Below are positions 34,136 through 44,550 of a stretch of DNA of 64,000 bases, in pieces; within the stretch, counting starts at the first letter, position 1, and every line of letters begins with the position of its first letter. Where the stretch lies: NCBI RefSeq assembly GCF_011040495.1, contig NZ_CP049037.1, forward strand, positions 3,769,346 through 3,833,345, read 5' to 3'. This DNA comes from Pseudohalocynthiibacter aestuariivivens. Its GTDB lineage: Bacteria > Pseudomonadota > Alphaproteobacteria > Rhodobacterales > Rhodobacteraceae. Under the pieces are notes generated by a model. The model was not told the DNA's origin, made no database searches, and worked only from the letters and a program-made list of their open reading frames with translations. The position numbers were made by a program, and so were the translations under genes.

Positions 34136-35694
34136 GACTGTGCATCGGACGACCGCAACCGCCCGATTTTCGTCTCTGCCCCGAGCGAGCTGGCCAGCGA
34201 CATAAAGCGTGCTTCGGCCACTTCGCCAAACAGACCGGCCGAGTCTTCGGTTAGACGTAATTCCAGCAATCGTTTCTTTGGAAACCAGCGAATTTCGCCC
34301 AGATTGGCATCTTTTTTCAACCACAGCATCGCACCAAAGCGCATCGCCTTGCCCAGAATTTCGGCCTCGTGCTGTGTCTTGTCGTCCACCAGTGCGCCCA
34401 GTTCCTCGAACCGAGTGCCAGCACGGTTGTTGGAATAACGGTGCAACAGAGCGAGCCCCAAAAAGACCCGTTCGGAATGTCGCAATCCGCCCAGATTGGC
34501 GCGTGTGGCGTTGTCAAAACAGACTTCGGCGCGATAGTCAGGATGCGCGCGCCAACTGACATCGTGCAGCAGGCAGGCTGCCTTGATGATACGTCTGCGT
34601 TCAGGCTGTGCGGACTTATAGAGCGGCTGGATGAACTGATAGAGCGTCTTGCCAAAGCCGGGCAGGCGGGCATCCTTGGATTCCATGAACCGACACGCCT
34701 CGATCAGCGGGTCGCGATCGCGTAGCGGCTGTGGCATCTGCTCATAGAGCATCCCCTCGCGGATACCGTAGCTGGAAACTGCAATATCGTGCGGCTTGAA
34801 CGTGTGCAGCACTTCGTTCAGCACTTCGGTTGCTTGTGGCACCAGCGCCATCCGTGCCGACGAGACACCTGCGCGATTGCGCAGCGCCTCGGCGTCCTCG
34901 CCCGCGATATACTGAAACGTCTTGCGCAGTTCCTTGGCCTTCATCCGGTACTCGTGCAGCACATGTAGCGGATAGCCGCGCCGCTCCATGTCAATCTTGG
35001 CAATCGCACGCCACGAACCACCCACCAGAAAGAGCCGGTTCTTCTGTTCGCCCAATTGATCGGCCATCTCGCCTAGGACGGATTGAATGTATTTGCGGCG
35101 TGCCTTCTTGCCGCCCTTCAGATCGCGCAGTTTGAGCGGGCCGAGGGGGGATGTGACGCGCCGCCCGACATGGCCGCCGTTGATCTCTGCCAGTTCCATC
35201 GACGATCCGCCGATGTCGCAGACCAACCCATAGGAGCCGGGCCACCCCAGCAGCACACCCTGCGCAGACAGCCGCGCCTCTTCCCGGCCATCGACGACCC
35301 AGAGCTTCAGGCCGGTAGCGGCCTCGACTTCGCGGCAGAACTCCGGGCCGTCTTCTGCCTCGCGAACGGCAGCGGTCGCAACACAGGTCAAGGGCCCGGT
35401 TTCCAACCCGACCGACAGTCTTTGAAACCGCTTCATCGCGTTCAACGCACGCACCCGGCCTTCGGGGTTAAGGCGCCCGCTCTCTGACATGCCGGCACCA
35501 AGGCCGCACATGATCTTTTCGTTGTAGAAATAGGCGGGGCTGCGTGCCGCGCCATCAAACACCACCAGTCGGACAGAGTTCGATCCAACATCCACCACGC
35601 CAACACGACGTAATGCCCGTGCCGAGGGCTTGTCGAATAGCGCCCGGCCAAAGGGACCGCTATCTGGCTCGCCCGGATCAGTGCTCGCGTCCAT
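34132..35694 (-). CDS. ppx: Exopolyphosphatase / guanosine pentaphosphate phosphatase family protein
   Basis: A 520-residue Ppx/GppA protein of the actin-like ASKHA fold. VGVVDVGSNSVRLVVFDGAA is the first phosphate-binding loop, CVATAAVREAEDGPEF the second, and VCDIGGSSMELAEINGG the catalytic loop. The C-terminal third carries HD-domain-like residues (ACLLHDVSW). It degrades polyphosphate chains from the end and may also hydrolyse pppGpp. It lies 54 bases after ppk on the same strand, so synthesis and breakdown of polyphosphate are encoded in one operon. Confidence 0.93.
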   Translation of the reverse strand: MDASTDPGEPDSGPFGRALFDKPSARALRRVGVVDVGSNSVRLVVFDGAARSPAYFYNEKIMCGLGAGMSESGRLNPEGRVRALNAMKRFQRLSVGLETGPLTCVATAAVREAEDGPEFCREVEAATGLKLWVVDGREEARLSAQGVLLGWPGSYGLVCDIGGSSMELAEINGGHVGRRVTSPLGPLKLRDLKGGKKARRKYIQSVLGEMADQLGEQKNRLFLVGGSWRAIAKIDMERRGYPLHVLHEYRMKAKELRKTFQYIAGEDAEALRNRAGVSSARMALVPQATEVLNEVLHTFKPHDIAVSSYGIREGMLYEQMPQPLRDRDPLIEACRFMESKDARLPGFGKTLYQFIQPLYKSAQPERRRIIKAACLLHDVSWRAHPDYRAEVCFDNATRANLGGLRHSERVFLGLALLHRYSNNRAGTRFEELGALVDDKTQHEAEILGKAMRFGAMLWLKKDANLGEIRWFPKKRLLELRLTEDSAGLFGEVAEARFMSLASSLGAETKIGRLRSSDAQS

Positions 35695-35748
35695 CGGGAT
35701 CTCCGGTCTTGGTCTTGCGCCTCGTTATGGTCCAAGGTGCTAGGTGGG

Positions 35749-37923
35749 TCAATCTTCGGTGTGGGTCAGTTTCGGCACGTCCGACGCCCCGGCAGAACCG
35801 CGCCCCGACAACGAAGGGTTTTCCATGAAGAACCTGTGACAATTGAACGCAAATTCACCCTCTGGCATGGACGTACGGGTGAATGAGCCATCTGGTGCCA
35901 TAACCCAGCTTTGGGCAACGTCGGCCATGTTTGCTGCCAAAACCTGACTGGTGATCTGCGCCTTGACGGTCGGGTTTTCGATCTCGACCAGCGTTTCAAC
36001 ACGACGGTTCAGGTTCCGCCCCATCCAGTCGGCAGAAGAAATGTAGACCCGCGCCTTCTTGTGCGGCAGGCCGTGACCATTGCCAAAACACACGATGCGG
36101 CTGTGTTCCAGAAACCGTCCAACGATAGATTTCACGCGGATGTTCTCGCTCAGCCCCCTGATGCCGGGACGCAATCCGCAGATGCCGCGCACGACGAGGC
36201 TGATTTTGACCCCTGCCTGACTGGCGGCATAGAGCGCGTCAATAATGTCCGGGTCGATCAGCGAATTCATCTTGGCCCAGATTTCGGCCGGTTTTCCCGC
36301 CTTGGCGTGATCGATTTCGGCAGCGATCATCGACAACAGCCGGGGCTTTAGCGTGATCGGTGAAATCGCGAGGTTTTCCAGCTGATCCGGCTGCGCGTAG
36401 CCCGACAGATAGTTGAACACCTTGGTCGCATCACGGCCCAGCGTCGTGTCACAGGTAAAGAATGACAGATCGGTATAGATGCGAGCCGTGATCGGGTGAT
36501 AGTTGCCTGTCCCGTAATGGGTGTAGGTCACCAGATTGTCGCCTTCGCGACGCACCACGGTGCTGATTTTGGCGTGTGTCTTGAGGTCTAGAAATCCATA
36601 GACCACATGCGCGCCCGCGCGCTCCAGTCGGCGCGACTGACGAATGTTCGCGGCCTCGTCAAACCGCGCCTTCAGTTCGACCAGTGCGGTGACGGATTTA
36701 CCGTTTTCGGCAGCCTCGCACAGGGCCTCGACAATCGGTGAGCGGTTGGACGTCCGGTAAAGTGTCTGCTTGATCGCCACCACATCCGGGTCGCGCGCGG
36801 CCTGCGCGAGAAAGCGGATGACCATATCGAACGTCTCATAGGGGTGATGCAGCAGCATGTCCTTTTGCCGGATCGCGGCGAACATATCGCCATCGTGATC
36901 CTGCACGCGTTCAGGCACGCGGGGGGTGAAAATGGGCCACAGAAGGTCAGGGCGAGCATCCAGCACCAGTTCCTTGAGATCGGCAAGGCCGAGCATTCCC
37001 TCGACTTCGACCACTTCTTCGGGGATGACGTGCAACTCGTCCATGACCAACTCGCGCAGGGCGGCAGGGGCATCGGTCGAGATTTTCATCCGCACGACTT
37101 CGCCACGACGGCGACGTTTGAGTGCCACCTCGAATTCGCGCACCAGATCCTCGGCTTCTTCTTCGACCTCCAGATCGCTGTCGCGCAGCACGCGAAAGGC
37201 GCAATGCGCCTTATATTTGTAACCGGGAAAGAGGCTGGGAAGGTGCAGCAGCAGCAATTCCTCCAGCGGCAGAAACCGATAGGTGCCGTCCTCACTGGGC
37301 AGGGCTACGAAACGGTCGATTTGCTGGGGAATGGGCAGCAGCGCACGCAATGGACGTTTGTCCTGTGCCCGTTCCAATTGTAGCGCCAGAGAATAGCCAA
37401 GGTTGGGAATAAAGGGGAACGGATGCGCCGGGTCGATGGCCAGCGGCGATAGTACCGGGAACACCTTGTTCAGAAACACATCTGACAGATAGCTTTGATC
37501 ATCGTCGGTCAGGCTGGCACGGTCGAGAATGACGATATTTTCGGCTTCCAACTCGCCGCGCAGGGACTGGAATGTTTCCTGTTGCGATGCCAGCAGCTTG
37601 CGCGCGTCGTCGTTGATCAGCACCAGCTGTTCGGCGGGGGACAGGCCATCAGCGGCGGGCGTTGTGTTGCCGGCGCGCGCCAATTCACGCAGGCCCGCGA
37701 CCCGGACGTTATAGAATTCATCCAGATTGGTGGCCGAGATCGACAGGAACCGCAGACGTTCCAACAATGGCACGCGGCTGTTCTGCGCCTCTTCGAGCAC
37801 GCGCCAGTTGAAGCCCAGCCAGCTCAGTTCGCGATTATAGAATCGTCCGGGTCCGGTCGTGTCCAGATCAGGCAAATCTGTCGCTTCGGGGAAGGGGGAT
37901 TTCAGAAAATCAGCTTGAGTCAT
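35749..37923 (-). CDS. ppk: Polyphosphate kinase 1
   Basis: A 724-residue PPK1, which polymerises the gamma-phosphate of ATP into polyphosphate. The N-domain begins near [20 protein letters not shown], followed by the head domain. The PLD-like catalytic pair contains [20 protein letters not shown] with the His expected to be phosphorylated, and the later [20 protein letters not shown] with the second motif. ATG at 37923 is chosen because the upstream in-frame extension enters the intergenic region and is not family-like. It is the third gene of a minus-strand operon after the AI-2E permease and hdaA genes. Confidence 0.95.
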   Translation of the reverse strand: MTQADFLKSPFPEATDLPDLDTTGPGRFYNRELSWLGFNWRVLEEAQNSRVPLLERLRFLSISATNLDEFYNVRVAGLRELARAGNTTPAADGLSPAEQLVLINDDARKLLASQQETFQSLRGELEAENIVILDRASLTDDDQSYLSDVFLNKVFPVLSPLAIDPAHPFPFIPNLGYSLALQLERAQDKRPLRALLPIPQQIDRFVALPSEDGTYRFLPLEELLLLHLPSLFPGYKYKAHCAFRVLRDSDLEVEEEAEDLVREFEVALKRRRRGEVVRMKISTDAPAALRELVMDELHVIPEEVVEVEGMLGLADLKELVLDARPDLLWPIFTPRVPERVQDHDGDMFAAIRQKDMLLHHPYETFDMVIRFLAQAARDPDVVAIKQTLYRTSNRSPIVEALCEAAENGKSVTALVELKARFDEAANIRQSRRLERAGAHVVYGFLDLKTHAKISTVVRREGDNLVTYTHYGTGNYHPITARIYTDLSFFTCDTTLGRDATKVFNYLSGYAQPDQLENLAISPITLKPRLLSMIAAEIDHAKAGKPAEIWAKMNSLIDPDIIDALYAASQAGVKISLVVRGICGLRPGIRGLSENIRVKSIVGRFLEHSRIVCFGNGHGLPHKKARVYISSADWMGRNLNRRVETLVEIENPTVKAQITSQVLAANMADVAQSWVMAPDGSFTRTSMPEGEFAFNCHRFFMENPSLSGRGSAGASDVPKLTHTED

Positions 37924-37972
37924 GGCTGCGGTATGGACCTGTGATGTAACGCTGAGGTGACAAAGTGTGGCG

Positions 37973-38647
37973 TCACGCCTGTGATTTGTCCAGCAGTTGC
38001 GCGGCCAGTGCGCGGTTGACCGGTCTGCCCGTCGATAATGACGCTGCATCCAGCGCCTCGACTGTCTGGCGCGCAGCCCGGAAGGTGCGGGAAATGCGTT
38101 TGGACAGATAGGGAATCGTACCCGCGGACGGCATGATCTGGCGATCCGAAAACTGTTTCATCATCACGGCGGCGAGCAGCGCATCGTCCGGCTCTTCCAT
38201 CACGCAGGTAGGGGTGCCCTGCATCCGGCTGGCGAGATCCGGCAATGCCAGTGCCCATGCGCTGGGCGCTGCGCGTGCGGTGATCAGCAGGCTGTGGCCC
38301 TCGGCCAGTGTTAGGTTATGCAGGTGAAAGAATGCCGTTTCGGCGGCATCCTGCCCCGCGATACAGTCCGCATCTTCGATCACGACATTGCCGGTTGCCA
38401 GCTGTGCAATGTCGGCTGTGGCCAGTGCGTCGGCGGATAGTATCCGCGCCGCGCTGAGATCGGCCCAGACATGGGCAAGATGGGTCTTGCCCGCACCCTC
38501 GGGGCCGCAGAGGACCAGCTTGCGGGCGGGCCAGTCGCGCCAGCCTTCGATCAGCGCGACAGCAACGGCATTGGCGGTCGAGACAAAGAAATCATCACGC
38601 CCCCGCGCTGCAATTGCAGGCAGATCAAAGCTTAGCTGTTGGGGCAT
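37973..38647 (-). CDS. hdaA: DnaA-related regulatory ATPase HdaA
   Basis: A 224-residue protein related to the DnaA AAA+ core, lacking the DNA-binding domain. It starts [20 protein letters not shown], containing the QLSFDL beta-clamp-binding motif typical of Hda. Walker A is [19 protein letters not shown], Walker B region [11 protein letters not shown], and the arginine-finger/sensor helix lies near the C-terminus. Hda with the loaded clamp promotes hydrolysis of DnaA-bound ATP and prevents over-initiation. It overlaps the stop of the upstream permease gene by one base, a junction conserved in my experience of Rhodobacteraceae. Confidence 0.88.
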   Translation of the reverse strand: MPQQLSFDLPAIAARGRDDFFVSTANAVAVALIEGWRDWPARKLVLCGPEGAGKTHLAHVWADLSAARILSADALATADIAQLATGNVVIEDADCIAGQDAAETAFFHLHNLTLAEGHSLLITARAAPSAWALALPDLASRMQGTPTCVMEEPDDALLAAVMMKQFSDRQIMPSAGTIPYLSKRISRTFRAARQTVEALDAASLSTGRPVNRALAAQLLDKSQA

Positions 38648-39705
38648 CAGACGTCGCCCGGTCCACGGTAAAGCGAACTGTTCTTGTACTGACTGATGGC
38701 AAAGCGCGCCAAGACGCCGATGGCCGCCGCGACGGGGACTGCCACCAGCATGCCGACGAATCCGAACAGTGCGCCGAAGACCGAGAGTGCGAAGATCAGC
38801 CAGACAGGGTGCAAACCGACGGAGCTGCCGACCAATTTGGGCGTCAGTATATTGCCTTCTACGATCTGACCAATCACGAAAATACCGGCGACCAGACCAA
38901 TCGACACCCAGTCGCCCCAGAACTGAAACAGCGCGAGACCAATGGCCAGAGCCCCACCAACCAGCGCGCCGACATACGGGATGAAGGTGATCAACCCCGC
39001 AATCGCCCCCACGACGAGGCCGAATTGCAGCCCCACCAGCATCAGCGCCAGCGCATAATATGTGCCCAGAATCAGGCTGACCGTGCCCATCCCGCGAATG
39101 AAGCTGGCCAAAGTTTTGTCGATGTCGCTGGCCAGACGGCGGATGGTCGGTGCGTGCTCGCGCGGTAGCATGTCATCAATCTGCGCGATCATGCGATCCC
39201 AGTCATAGAGCAGGTAAAAGGCGACGACCGGCACGATCACAAAGAGAACGATCACGCTGATCAGCGATGACACCGACCCAAGCACGGCTTCCAGCAGCTG
39301 TCCGCCGCGTTCCTGAATCGTCTCGCCCACTGCGGTCAGCGACTGACGCAAGGTCGATTCGGTATCGACAAGCTCGGGGAATCTCTTGGTGAGGAAGCTT
39401 TGCAAATCAGCAAATAGCTGTGGGGCCGTCTCGATCAGCGCGGTGGTCTGCGAAACCAGCGTGGGCACCACAAGCAGCGCCATGATGATAAAGAGCAACA
39501 GCGCAACCAGCGTAATCACGACAACCGACAAGGCACGCGACAGGCCCATGCGTTCTAACCGGTCAGCGACCGGATCGAGGAAATATGCAATCGCGCCGCC
39601 CAGAACGAATGGCAGGATCACATTGCCCAGAATCCACATCACAAGCAGGAACACCGCCGCAGCGATCCCCCAGGATTTTATCTGTGTCTTGACGGTCAGG
39701 GCCAT
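38647..39705 (-). CDS. AI-2E family transporter
   Basis: A 352-residue permease with seven to eight transmembrane helices. The family signatures are FVLGGAIAYFLDPVADRLER near the N-terminus, a large central soluble segment (about 90-190), GLITFIPYVGALVGGALAIG, and IVEGNILTPKLVGSSVGLHP followed by LIFALSVFGALFGFVG. Members include PerM, TqsA and Na+/H+ antiporters; the substrate is unknown. It is the first gene of the minus-strand group leading into hdaA, ppk and ppx. Confidence 0.9.
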   Translation of the reverse strand: MALTVKTQIKSWGIAAAVFLLVMWILGNVILPFVLGGAIAYFLDPVADRLERMGLSRALSVVVITLVALLLFIIMALLVVPTLVSQTTALIETAPQLFADLQSFLTKRFPELVDTESTLRQSLTAVGETIQERGGQLLEAVLGSVSSLISVIVLFVIVPVVAFYLLYDWDRMIAQIDDMLPREHAPTIRRLASDIDKTLASFIRGMGTVSLILGTYYALALMLVGLQFGLVVGAIAGLITFIPYVGALVGGALAIGLALFQFWGDWVSIGLVAGIFVIGQIVEGNILTPKLVGSSVGLHPVWLIFALSVFGALFGFVGMLVAVPVAAAIGVLARFAISQYKNSSLYRGPGDV

Positions 39706-39902
39706 GCGCGCTCCGGCTGAGTAATCCTACACATCGCCCATGCAGCGCGCCCTTTCAAGGCCCGCCGCAGCAAAAGTAGACACGCCCTATTCGTCGACAG
39801 CGATGGACGCGGCGGGATCGAACACAGTCGAGATGGCTTGTCTGGACCCGCGCAAACCCATAAACGGGGGCTCAGTCCAACACATGCCCCCGAGGTAATC
39901 CC

Positions 39903-41251
39903 ATGCGTCTCTCCCGTTACTTCCTGCCTGTCCTCAAAGAGACCCCGTCGGAGGCACAGATCGTCAGCCACCGGCTGATGTTGCGCGCAGGCATGATCAA
40001 GCAGGCCAGTGCCGGGATTTATTCGTGGTTGCCGCTGGGTTTCAAGGTGCTGCGCAAGCTGGAAAACATCGTGCATGAAGAGCAGATGCGCGCCGGTCAC
40101 ATCCCGATGCTGATGCCGACGCTGCAATCGGCGGACCTCTGGCGCGAGAGCGGTCGCTTTGACGACTATGGCGAGGAAATGCTGCGGATCAAGGACCGGC
40201 AGGGGCGCGATATGCTCTATGGTCCAACCAACGAAGAACTGATTACGGATATTTTCCGCGCCCATGTCGGCAGCTACAAGGACCTGCCGCTGACGCTGTA
40301 TCATATCCAGTGGAAATTCCGCGACGAGATCCGCCCGCGGTTCGGCGTGATGCGCGGCCGCGAGTTTCTGATGAAGGACGGTTACAACTTTGACGTGTCC
40401 AAGGAAGCGGCCCTACATGCCTATAATCGCCACCTTGTGACGTATCTGCGCACCTACGAACGAATGGGATTGCAGGCGATCCCGATGCGAGCGGATAGTG
40501 GCCCGATTGGCGGTGATGATACCCATGAATTCCTCGTGCTGGCGGATACAGGCGAATCAGAGGTGTTCTATGACAGCGAGATCACCGATCTGAAATTCGG
40601 CGATCGCAAGGTCGATTTCGATTCGGTTGAGGAATGTCAGGCCGTGCTGGATGAGTTTACCAGCCGTTATGCGCGCACGGACGAAACCCACGACGAAGCC
40701 CTCTTTAATCAGGTCCCCGAAGAACGCCGTCGCGTGGCGCGCGGGATCGAAGTGGGCCAGATTTTCTATTTTGGGACCAAGTATTCGGACGCGTTGGGTG
40801 CCACGGTACAGACGCCCGACGGCAAAGCGACGCCGGTTCACATGGGTAGCCACGGCATCGGTGTCAGCCGTCTGGTCGGCGCGATCATCGAGGCCAGCCA
40901 CGACGATAACGGCATCATCTGGCCCGAGGGGGTCACGCCCTTCCACGTCGGTATCGTCAACCTCAAGCAGGGCGACACCGAAGCCGACGCCGCGTGTGAC
41001 GCGATCTATCAATCTGTGACTGCGCTGGGACTGGACCCCCTTTATGATGATCGTAACGAACGGGCGGGGGGAAGTTCGCCACCATGGACCTGATCGGATT
41101 GCCGTGGCGCATTACCGTCGGGCCGCGTGGTCTGAAAAACGGCGTGGTCGAGCTGACCAGCCGCCGCACCGGGATCAGCGAAGAGCTGCCGCCCGAACAG
41201 GCCGTGCAGAAGCTGGCGTCGATTTACCTTACGGCTAATGGTGGCGTGTGA
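39903..41251 (+). CDS. proS: Prolyl-tRNA synthetase, split by a frameshift as read
   Basis: Class II aminoacyl-tRNA synthetase of the short alphaproteobacterial type without the editing insertion. Motif 2 is visible in [20 protein letters not shown] and motif 3 in [20 protein letters not shown]. The frame runs normally to about 41065 ([11 protein letters not shown]). It then needs a shift to continue as [20 protein letters not shown] through [20 protein letters not shown] to the stop at 41249-41251. The tract at 41066-41071 has six G where seven would keep the frame. As read, translation stops at 41093, removing about 50 residues of the anticodon-binding domain. proS is normally essential, so a sequencing or assembly indel is the first explanation. 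Confidence 0.9.
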
Positions 41252-41776
41252 AGCGCGCCGTTATTGTCCTCTGATTTGAACATCGTTCACACTGGCCTGC
41301 GATAGAAGCAAGAAGCGTCATGGTGAGGTCGCGCGTGTGCTGTCTGGCGTCTGTCTGGCGCGGGCCACGGCACGGTAGGGTGTTCAGGGGGCTATAGCTG
41401 CGCATGTTCTCTGCAAAAAACGCATACGATTCGGGTGGTTGGCTACCGCCTAAGTGCCCGCTTCTTGTGCATAAGTGGAAACTTGCGGGCACTCCGAGGC
41501 GAGGCGACGTCCAAGGCCCGTGCTAGGTATGCCCGTCGTGCCCGAGTGATCAGGCGTGAAAAGTACCTATAAAATGTAGGTTTACCCTGATCTCGTGTGA
41601 TCTTGCGGCGTTGCAGCGGGGCCAGATAGCTGAAAGCGCACCTAAGCCCTTATTTCTGATAACCTTAATAAATTGACGTAGAGGAATGTAGAAAGTACCG
41701 TTCTACCATGGATACGGGCGACATTTCGCCCGTTCTTTGATTTCGATTGAGTACTTTAGAAAGTTCTTGGGTGCGG
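41252..41776. other. Intergenic region upstream of the secretion locus
   Basis: A 525-base stretch without a convincing gene on either strand. The right half, from about 41560, is visibly more A/T-rich than the flanks. It contains a possible sigma-70-like pair, ttgacg at 41673-41678 and taccgt at 41696-41701 with 17-base spacing, and a hairpin at 41714-41733. It probably holds the promoter and leader of the downstream four-gene secretion locus. Confidence 0.6.
41714..41738 (+). promoter_or_regulatory. Leader hairpin with T-rich tail before the first IalB-like gene
   Basis: An 8-bp stem, acgggcga and tcgcccgt with loop catt, is followed by ttcttt. It has terminator-like form but lies 38 bases before the ATG of the first gene of the locus and after the best promoter match. 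It could therefore act as an attenuator in the leader, or simply insulate the locus from read-through. Confidence 0.4.
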
Positions 41777-42298
41777 ATGTGTAGTTCTGACACGGCTGGT
41801 CTTATACGTTTCACCAGTATTCTTACTGCTGCCCTTCTTATGCTGTCGATTTTCAGCGCAACTCCGGCCTCTGCTGAAATCAGAACGAAAACATTCCAGT
41901 CCTGGGCGGTCGAATGCGAAGAATTGTCCGCACGCTGCACATTGGCACAAACGGCCTCGTCCAAGGATGATCGGTTCTGGTTGGCTACCCTGCGGTTACG
42001 ACAGACTGTAAAGGGCGGTGCGCAGGTACAGGTGATTGTACCATCCGGAGTGCACTTGGGCAGTGGCTTGTTCGTGGGCGTCACCCCCCCATACAAGGAA
42101 CTGGCCTATCAGCGGTGCAGCCCCACTGTGTGCGTGGCGGCAGGAATTCTGGACTCAGATGAGCTGACCAAATGGAAGCGCGGACGGCGTGCCGAAGTGC
42201 GGTATCGCCCCAGTGCGGTGTCCCCCCCGATTGTTTTTGATGTTTCTCTCATGGGTGTGACAGCCGCGTTTCGCTATGCAGAAAGCAGTGCCCAATGA
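41777..42298 (+). CDS. IalB-family (invasion-associated locus B) periplasmic protein, upstream copy
   Basis: A 173-residue protein with an N-terminal signal segment ending ATPASA. The mature domain follows the IalB pattern: KTFQSWAVECEELSARCTLA, then ATLRLRQ, a central hydrophobic VQVIVPSGVHLGSG, then YQRCSPTVCVAAGILDSDEL and a basic KWKRGRRAEVRYR. Four Cys are placed as C-x6-C and C-x4-C, suggesting two disulfides. IalB proteins are secreted or periplasmic and of unresolved biochemical function. The stop overlaps the TpsB start (shared ATGATG), so this copy is translationally coupled to the two-partner transporter. ATG at 41777 gives the usual signal peptide; a GTG 30 bases upstream is possible. 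Confidence 0.75.
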   Translation: MCSSDTAGLIRFTSILTAALLMLSIFSATPASAEIRTKTFQSWAVECEELSARCTLAQTASSKDDRFWLATLRLRQTVKGGAQVQVIVPSGVHLGSGLFVGVTPPYKELAYQRCSPTVCVAAGILDSDELTKWKRGRRAEVRYRPSAVSPPIVFDVSLMGVTAAFRYAESSAQ

Positions 42299-43863
42299 TG
42301 TTTCCAAACCGGTCCTGCCAACAGCTTCAACACCGGTTTCGTTTCTTTGCGACTACGCTGATTACTTGCCTTTCGTTGATATTCGCTGCGGTGCTGACGA
42401 CCCCAGCACACGCGCAGACATTTACGCTTAGAGGCGTATCCTTTGACGACAGCGCGTATCTGGAGGATGCGGCGCTACAGGACGCTGCGGCCCCCTACAT
42501 CGGCAGGCCGATCGGGTTCGAGGATTTGACGCAGATGGTGGCGGCAATTCAGGGTCTGTATTCAGCAGCGGGGATCATTACTGCACAAGTTATTTTGCCG
42601 CCTCAAACTCTGGATGACGGCATTTTGCGGATATCGCTCGTAGAGGCGCGGATTGATCAGGTCGAGATCGACGGGCTGGACCGGACAAATCCGGATTTCT
42701 TGCGACGGACGATCACGTTGGTCCCCGGTCAACGACCGGATTTTGAGCAGATTGAGCGCGACCTGCGCATTTATCAATTGTCGCATGACATCAGCCCAAA
42801 GATCGCGTTCAGACCAGGTGAAACCCCCGGAACCACCACTGCAATCATTTCCGGCGACGAGCCCAAGCCATTTACCTTTACCGGATCGTTGGACAATTTC
42901 GGGCAACGGGAGACGGGCCGCGCGCGGGCAACCCTGTTTGCCCGGTGGGCCAGCGTCACTGGTGTGCGCGATACCCTATCGTTCAGAATTCAGGCGGCGG
43001 AGAAATCCAAGTCATTCGTATTGGGCTACTCGCGACCCGTGGGAACAAACGGCGGCCGCGTTGTCGGCTCGCTGAGCTATTCAGATGCGTCTGTCACCAC
43101 CAGCCCCGTCAATGGCGTGACGATCCTGTCAGATACGCTGTCGGGCGTTCTGGCATACCGTCATCCAATCGCGGTCACCGCCAGCACCGCTTGGTTTTTT
43201 GAGGTCGGAATGGGGTCGGAGAGATCTAAATCACGTGTAGCAGGTGTGCAGTTCTCGGATGTTTCACTCAACGAGATTTATGGCAATCTGTCTTATCTGC
43301 TTCAGGAAACGGGCCGAACATTCTCGCTTAATGTTGGGCTGCGCGTCGGTGATGCCAGTGCATTGGGCAACACCCCGACCGAAGGCGGGTATACGATCCT
43401 CAATGCGAATTTCAGTTTTGCCAAGGCGCTCTCGGATAGCCTGTTGTTTGATGTGCTGGGTCGTGCGCAGGTTGCGTTGACTGACGCGATTCCGGTTGCG
43501 CGCCTCTTTTCTGCGGGTGGGGTTGATACGGTTCGCGGCTATCCTACGAATGTGCAGTCGGGTGATAGTGGTGTGTCGGTTCGGTTGCAACTGGCGGGAT
43601 TAGAGGCCTGGCAACCGGCCGGGCGCAAACTGCGCGTGACGCCATTCGCCTTCTTTGACGCGGCCTACATCGTGCCCTTCCGCGCGGCAGGGGCCAATGT
43701 TCCGCGCGACGAAACGCTAGCGTCGGCCGGGGCAGGATTGCGGGTTCAATACGGCCCCGCCGTGTCAGGCGTGGCGCTCTTTGGTGTGCCGCTTTCGAAT
43801 ACTACGAACTACAAGGATAAGGGGGACCCGACGATCTATGTCGGACTCGATTATTCGTTTTGA
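42295..43863 (+). CDS. TpsB outer-membrane transporter (ShlB/FhaC/HecB family)
   Basis: A 522-residue Omp85-superfamily transporter of the type Vb two-partner secretion system. A signal peptide ends near TTPAHAQ. Two POTRA domains follow: the first about 41-125 (FTLRGVSFDDSAYLEDAALQ through IITAQVILPPQTLDDGILRI) and the second about 123-197 (VEIDGLDRTNPDFLRRTITL). The 16-stranded barrel runs from about 198 and contains the conserved loop-6 motif in GGVDTVRGYPTN at residues 413-416. The protein ends with the canonical C-terminal Phe after YVGLDYS. It should export the giant adhesin encoded downstream. The N-terminal plug helix H1 of FhaC is short or absent. Confidence 0.93.
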   Translation: MMFPNRSCQQLQHRFRFFATTLITCLSLIFAAVLTTPAHAQTFTLRGVSFDDSAYLEDAALQDAAAPYIGRPIGFEDLTQMVAAIQGLYSAAGIITAQVILPPQTLDDGILRISLVEARIDQVEIDGLDRTNPDFLRRTITLVPGQRPDFEQIERDLRIYQLSHDISPKIAFRPGETPGTTTAIISGDEPKPFTFTGSLDNFGQRETGRARATLFARWASVTGVRDTLSFRIQAAEKSKSFVLGYSRPVGTNGGRVVGSLSYSDASVTTSPVNGVTILSDTLSGVLAYRHPIAVTASTAWFFEVGMGSERSKSRVAGVQFSDVSLNEIYGNLSYLLQETGRTFSLNVGLRVGDASALGNTPTEGGYTILNANFSFAKALSDSLLFDVLGRAQVALTDAIPVARLFSAGGVDTVRGYPTNVQSGDSGVSVRLQLAGLEAWQPAGRKLRVTPFAFFDAAYIVPFRAAGANVPRDETLASAGAGLRVQYGPAVSGVALFGVPLSNTTNYKDKGDPTIYVGLDYSF

Positions 43864-43929
43864 GGCACTGACACAGGCGACCAACCAACCATGAAATTTG
43901 ACGACTTCGATCAGGAAAGACCCAATAGA

Positions 43930-44544
43930 ATGATGAAAGAACTGACAACCCAATTGCAGTCTGTGTTGCTCGTCGGCGCAATGACGTTTGGATTAGGCGT
44001 GGCGCAGGCTACTGCACAGAGTGACGATGCGCCCGCGGTAGAAGATAGCACGGCGGCGACAGATGCTGCACCGGTTGACCTCGCCAATAACGCATCGTTC
44101 GGGGACTGGATTGTGGCCTGCGAGGCCGCGACGGTGCGCCGGACAGTCTGTCGTCTGGTACAAGAGCAATCGCTGCGTGAAAACGGCCAGCTGGTCGCGC
44201 GCTTCGTCGCGGTGCCGGTTTCAGATGGTGCTATCCTGCTGGCGCAAACGCCGATGGGGACATATCTGCCCGGCGGCGCCGTTTACAGGTTTGCCGGGGA
44301 TGACGACACCGAGCAACGAGAGATGATATGGCAACGCTGCCTTGGCGATATCTGCGAGGCTGCTGCACCGCTTGACGAGGACGAACTGGCGCTTTTCGCG
44401 GAACGTGACGCGCTGCTGTTCGGCTTTCGTATGTCCGCCGAGGCTGATCCGCTCATTCTGAGCGTGGACATCTCGCGGTTTGCCGAAGCTCTGACTGCAC
44501 TACGCGCCGCTACAGCAGAACCGGCGGAGACGACGACCGAATGA
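43930..44544 (+). CDS. IalB-family periplasmic protein, downstream copy
   Basis: A protein of about 204 residues with signal peptide ending ATAQ, an acidic low-complexity linker (DDAPAVEDSTAATDAAPVDL), then the IalB domain. FGDWIVACEAATVRRTVCRL is followed by a central LVARFVAVPVSDGAILLAQT and WQRCLGDICEAAAPLDEDEL. Four Cys repeat the scheme of the upstream copy (C-x9-C and C-x4-C). Compared with that copy it is more acidic and has the linker, so the two are diverged paralogues, not a recent duplication. The ATG at 43930 has an aggaaag site 10 bases upstream; 43891 is an alternative without one. It lies 66 bases after tpsB and 58 before the adhesin gene. Confidence 0.75.
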   Translation: MMKELTTQLQSVLLVGAMTFGLGVAQATAQSDDAPAVEDSTAATDAAPVDLANNASFGDWIVACEAATVRRTVCRLVQEQSLRENGQLVARFVAVPVSDGAILLAQTPMGTYLPGGAVYRFAGDDDTEQREMIWQRCLGDICEAAAPLDEDELALFAERDALLFGFRMSAEADPLILSVDISRFAEALTALRAATAEPAETTTE

Positions 44545-44550
44545 CCAAGA

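Noticed and set aside
40557-41012. Minus-strand open frame over the 3' part of proS
   Set aside because: Antisense to conserved motif 3 of the synthetase; no independent coding evidence.
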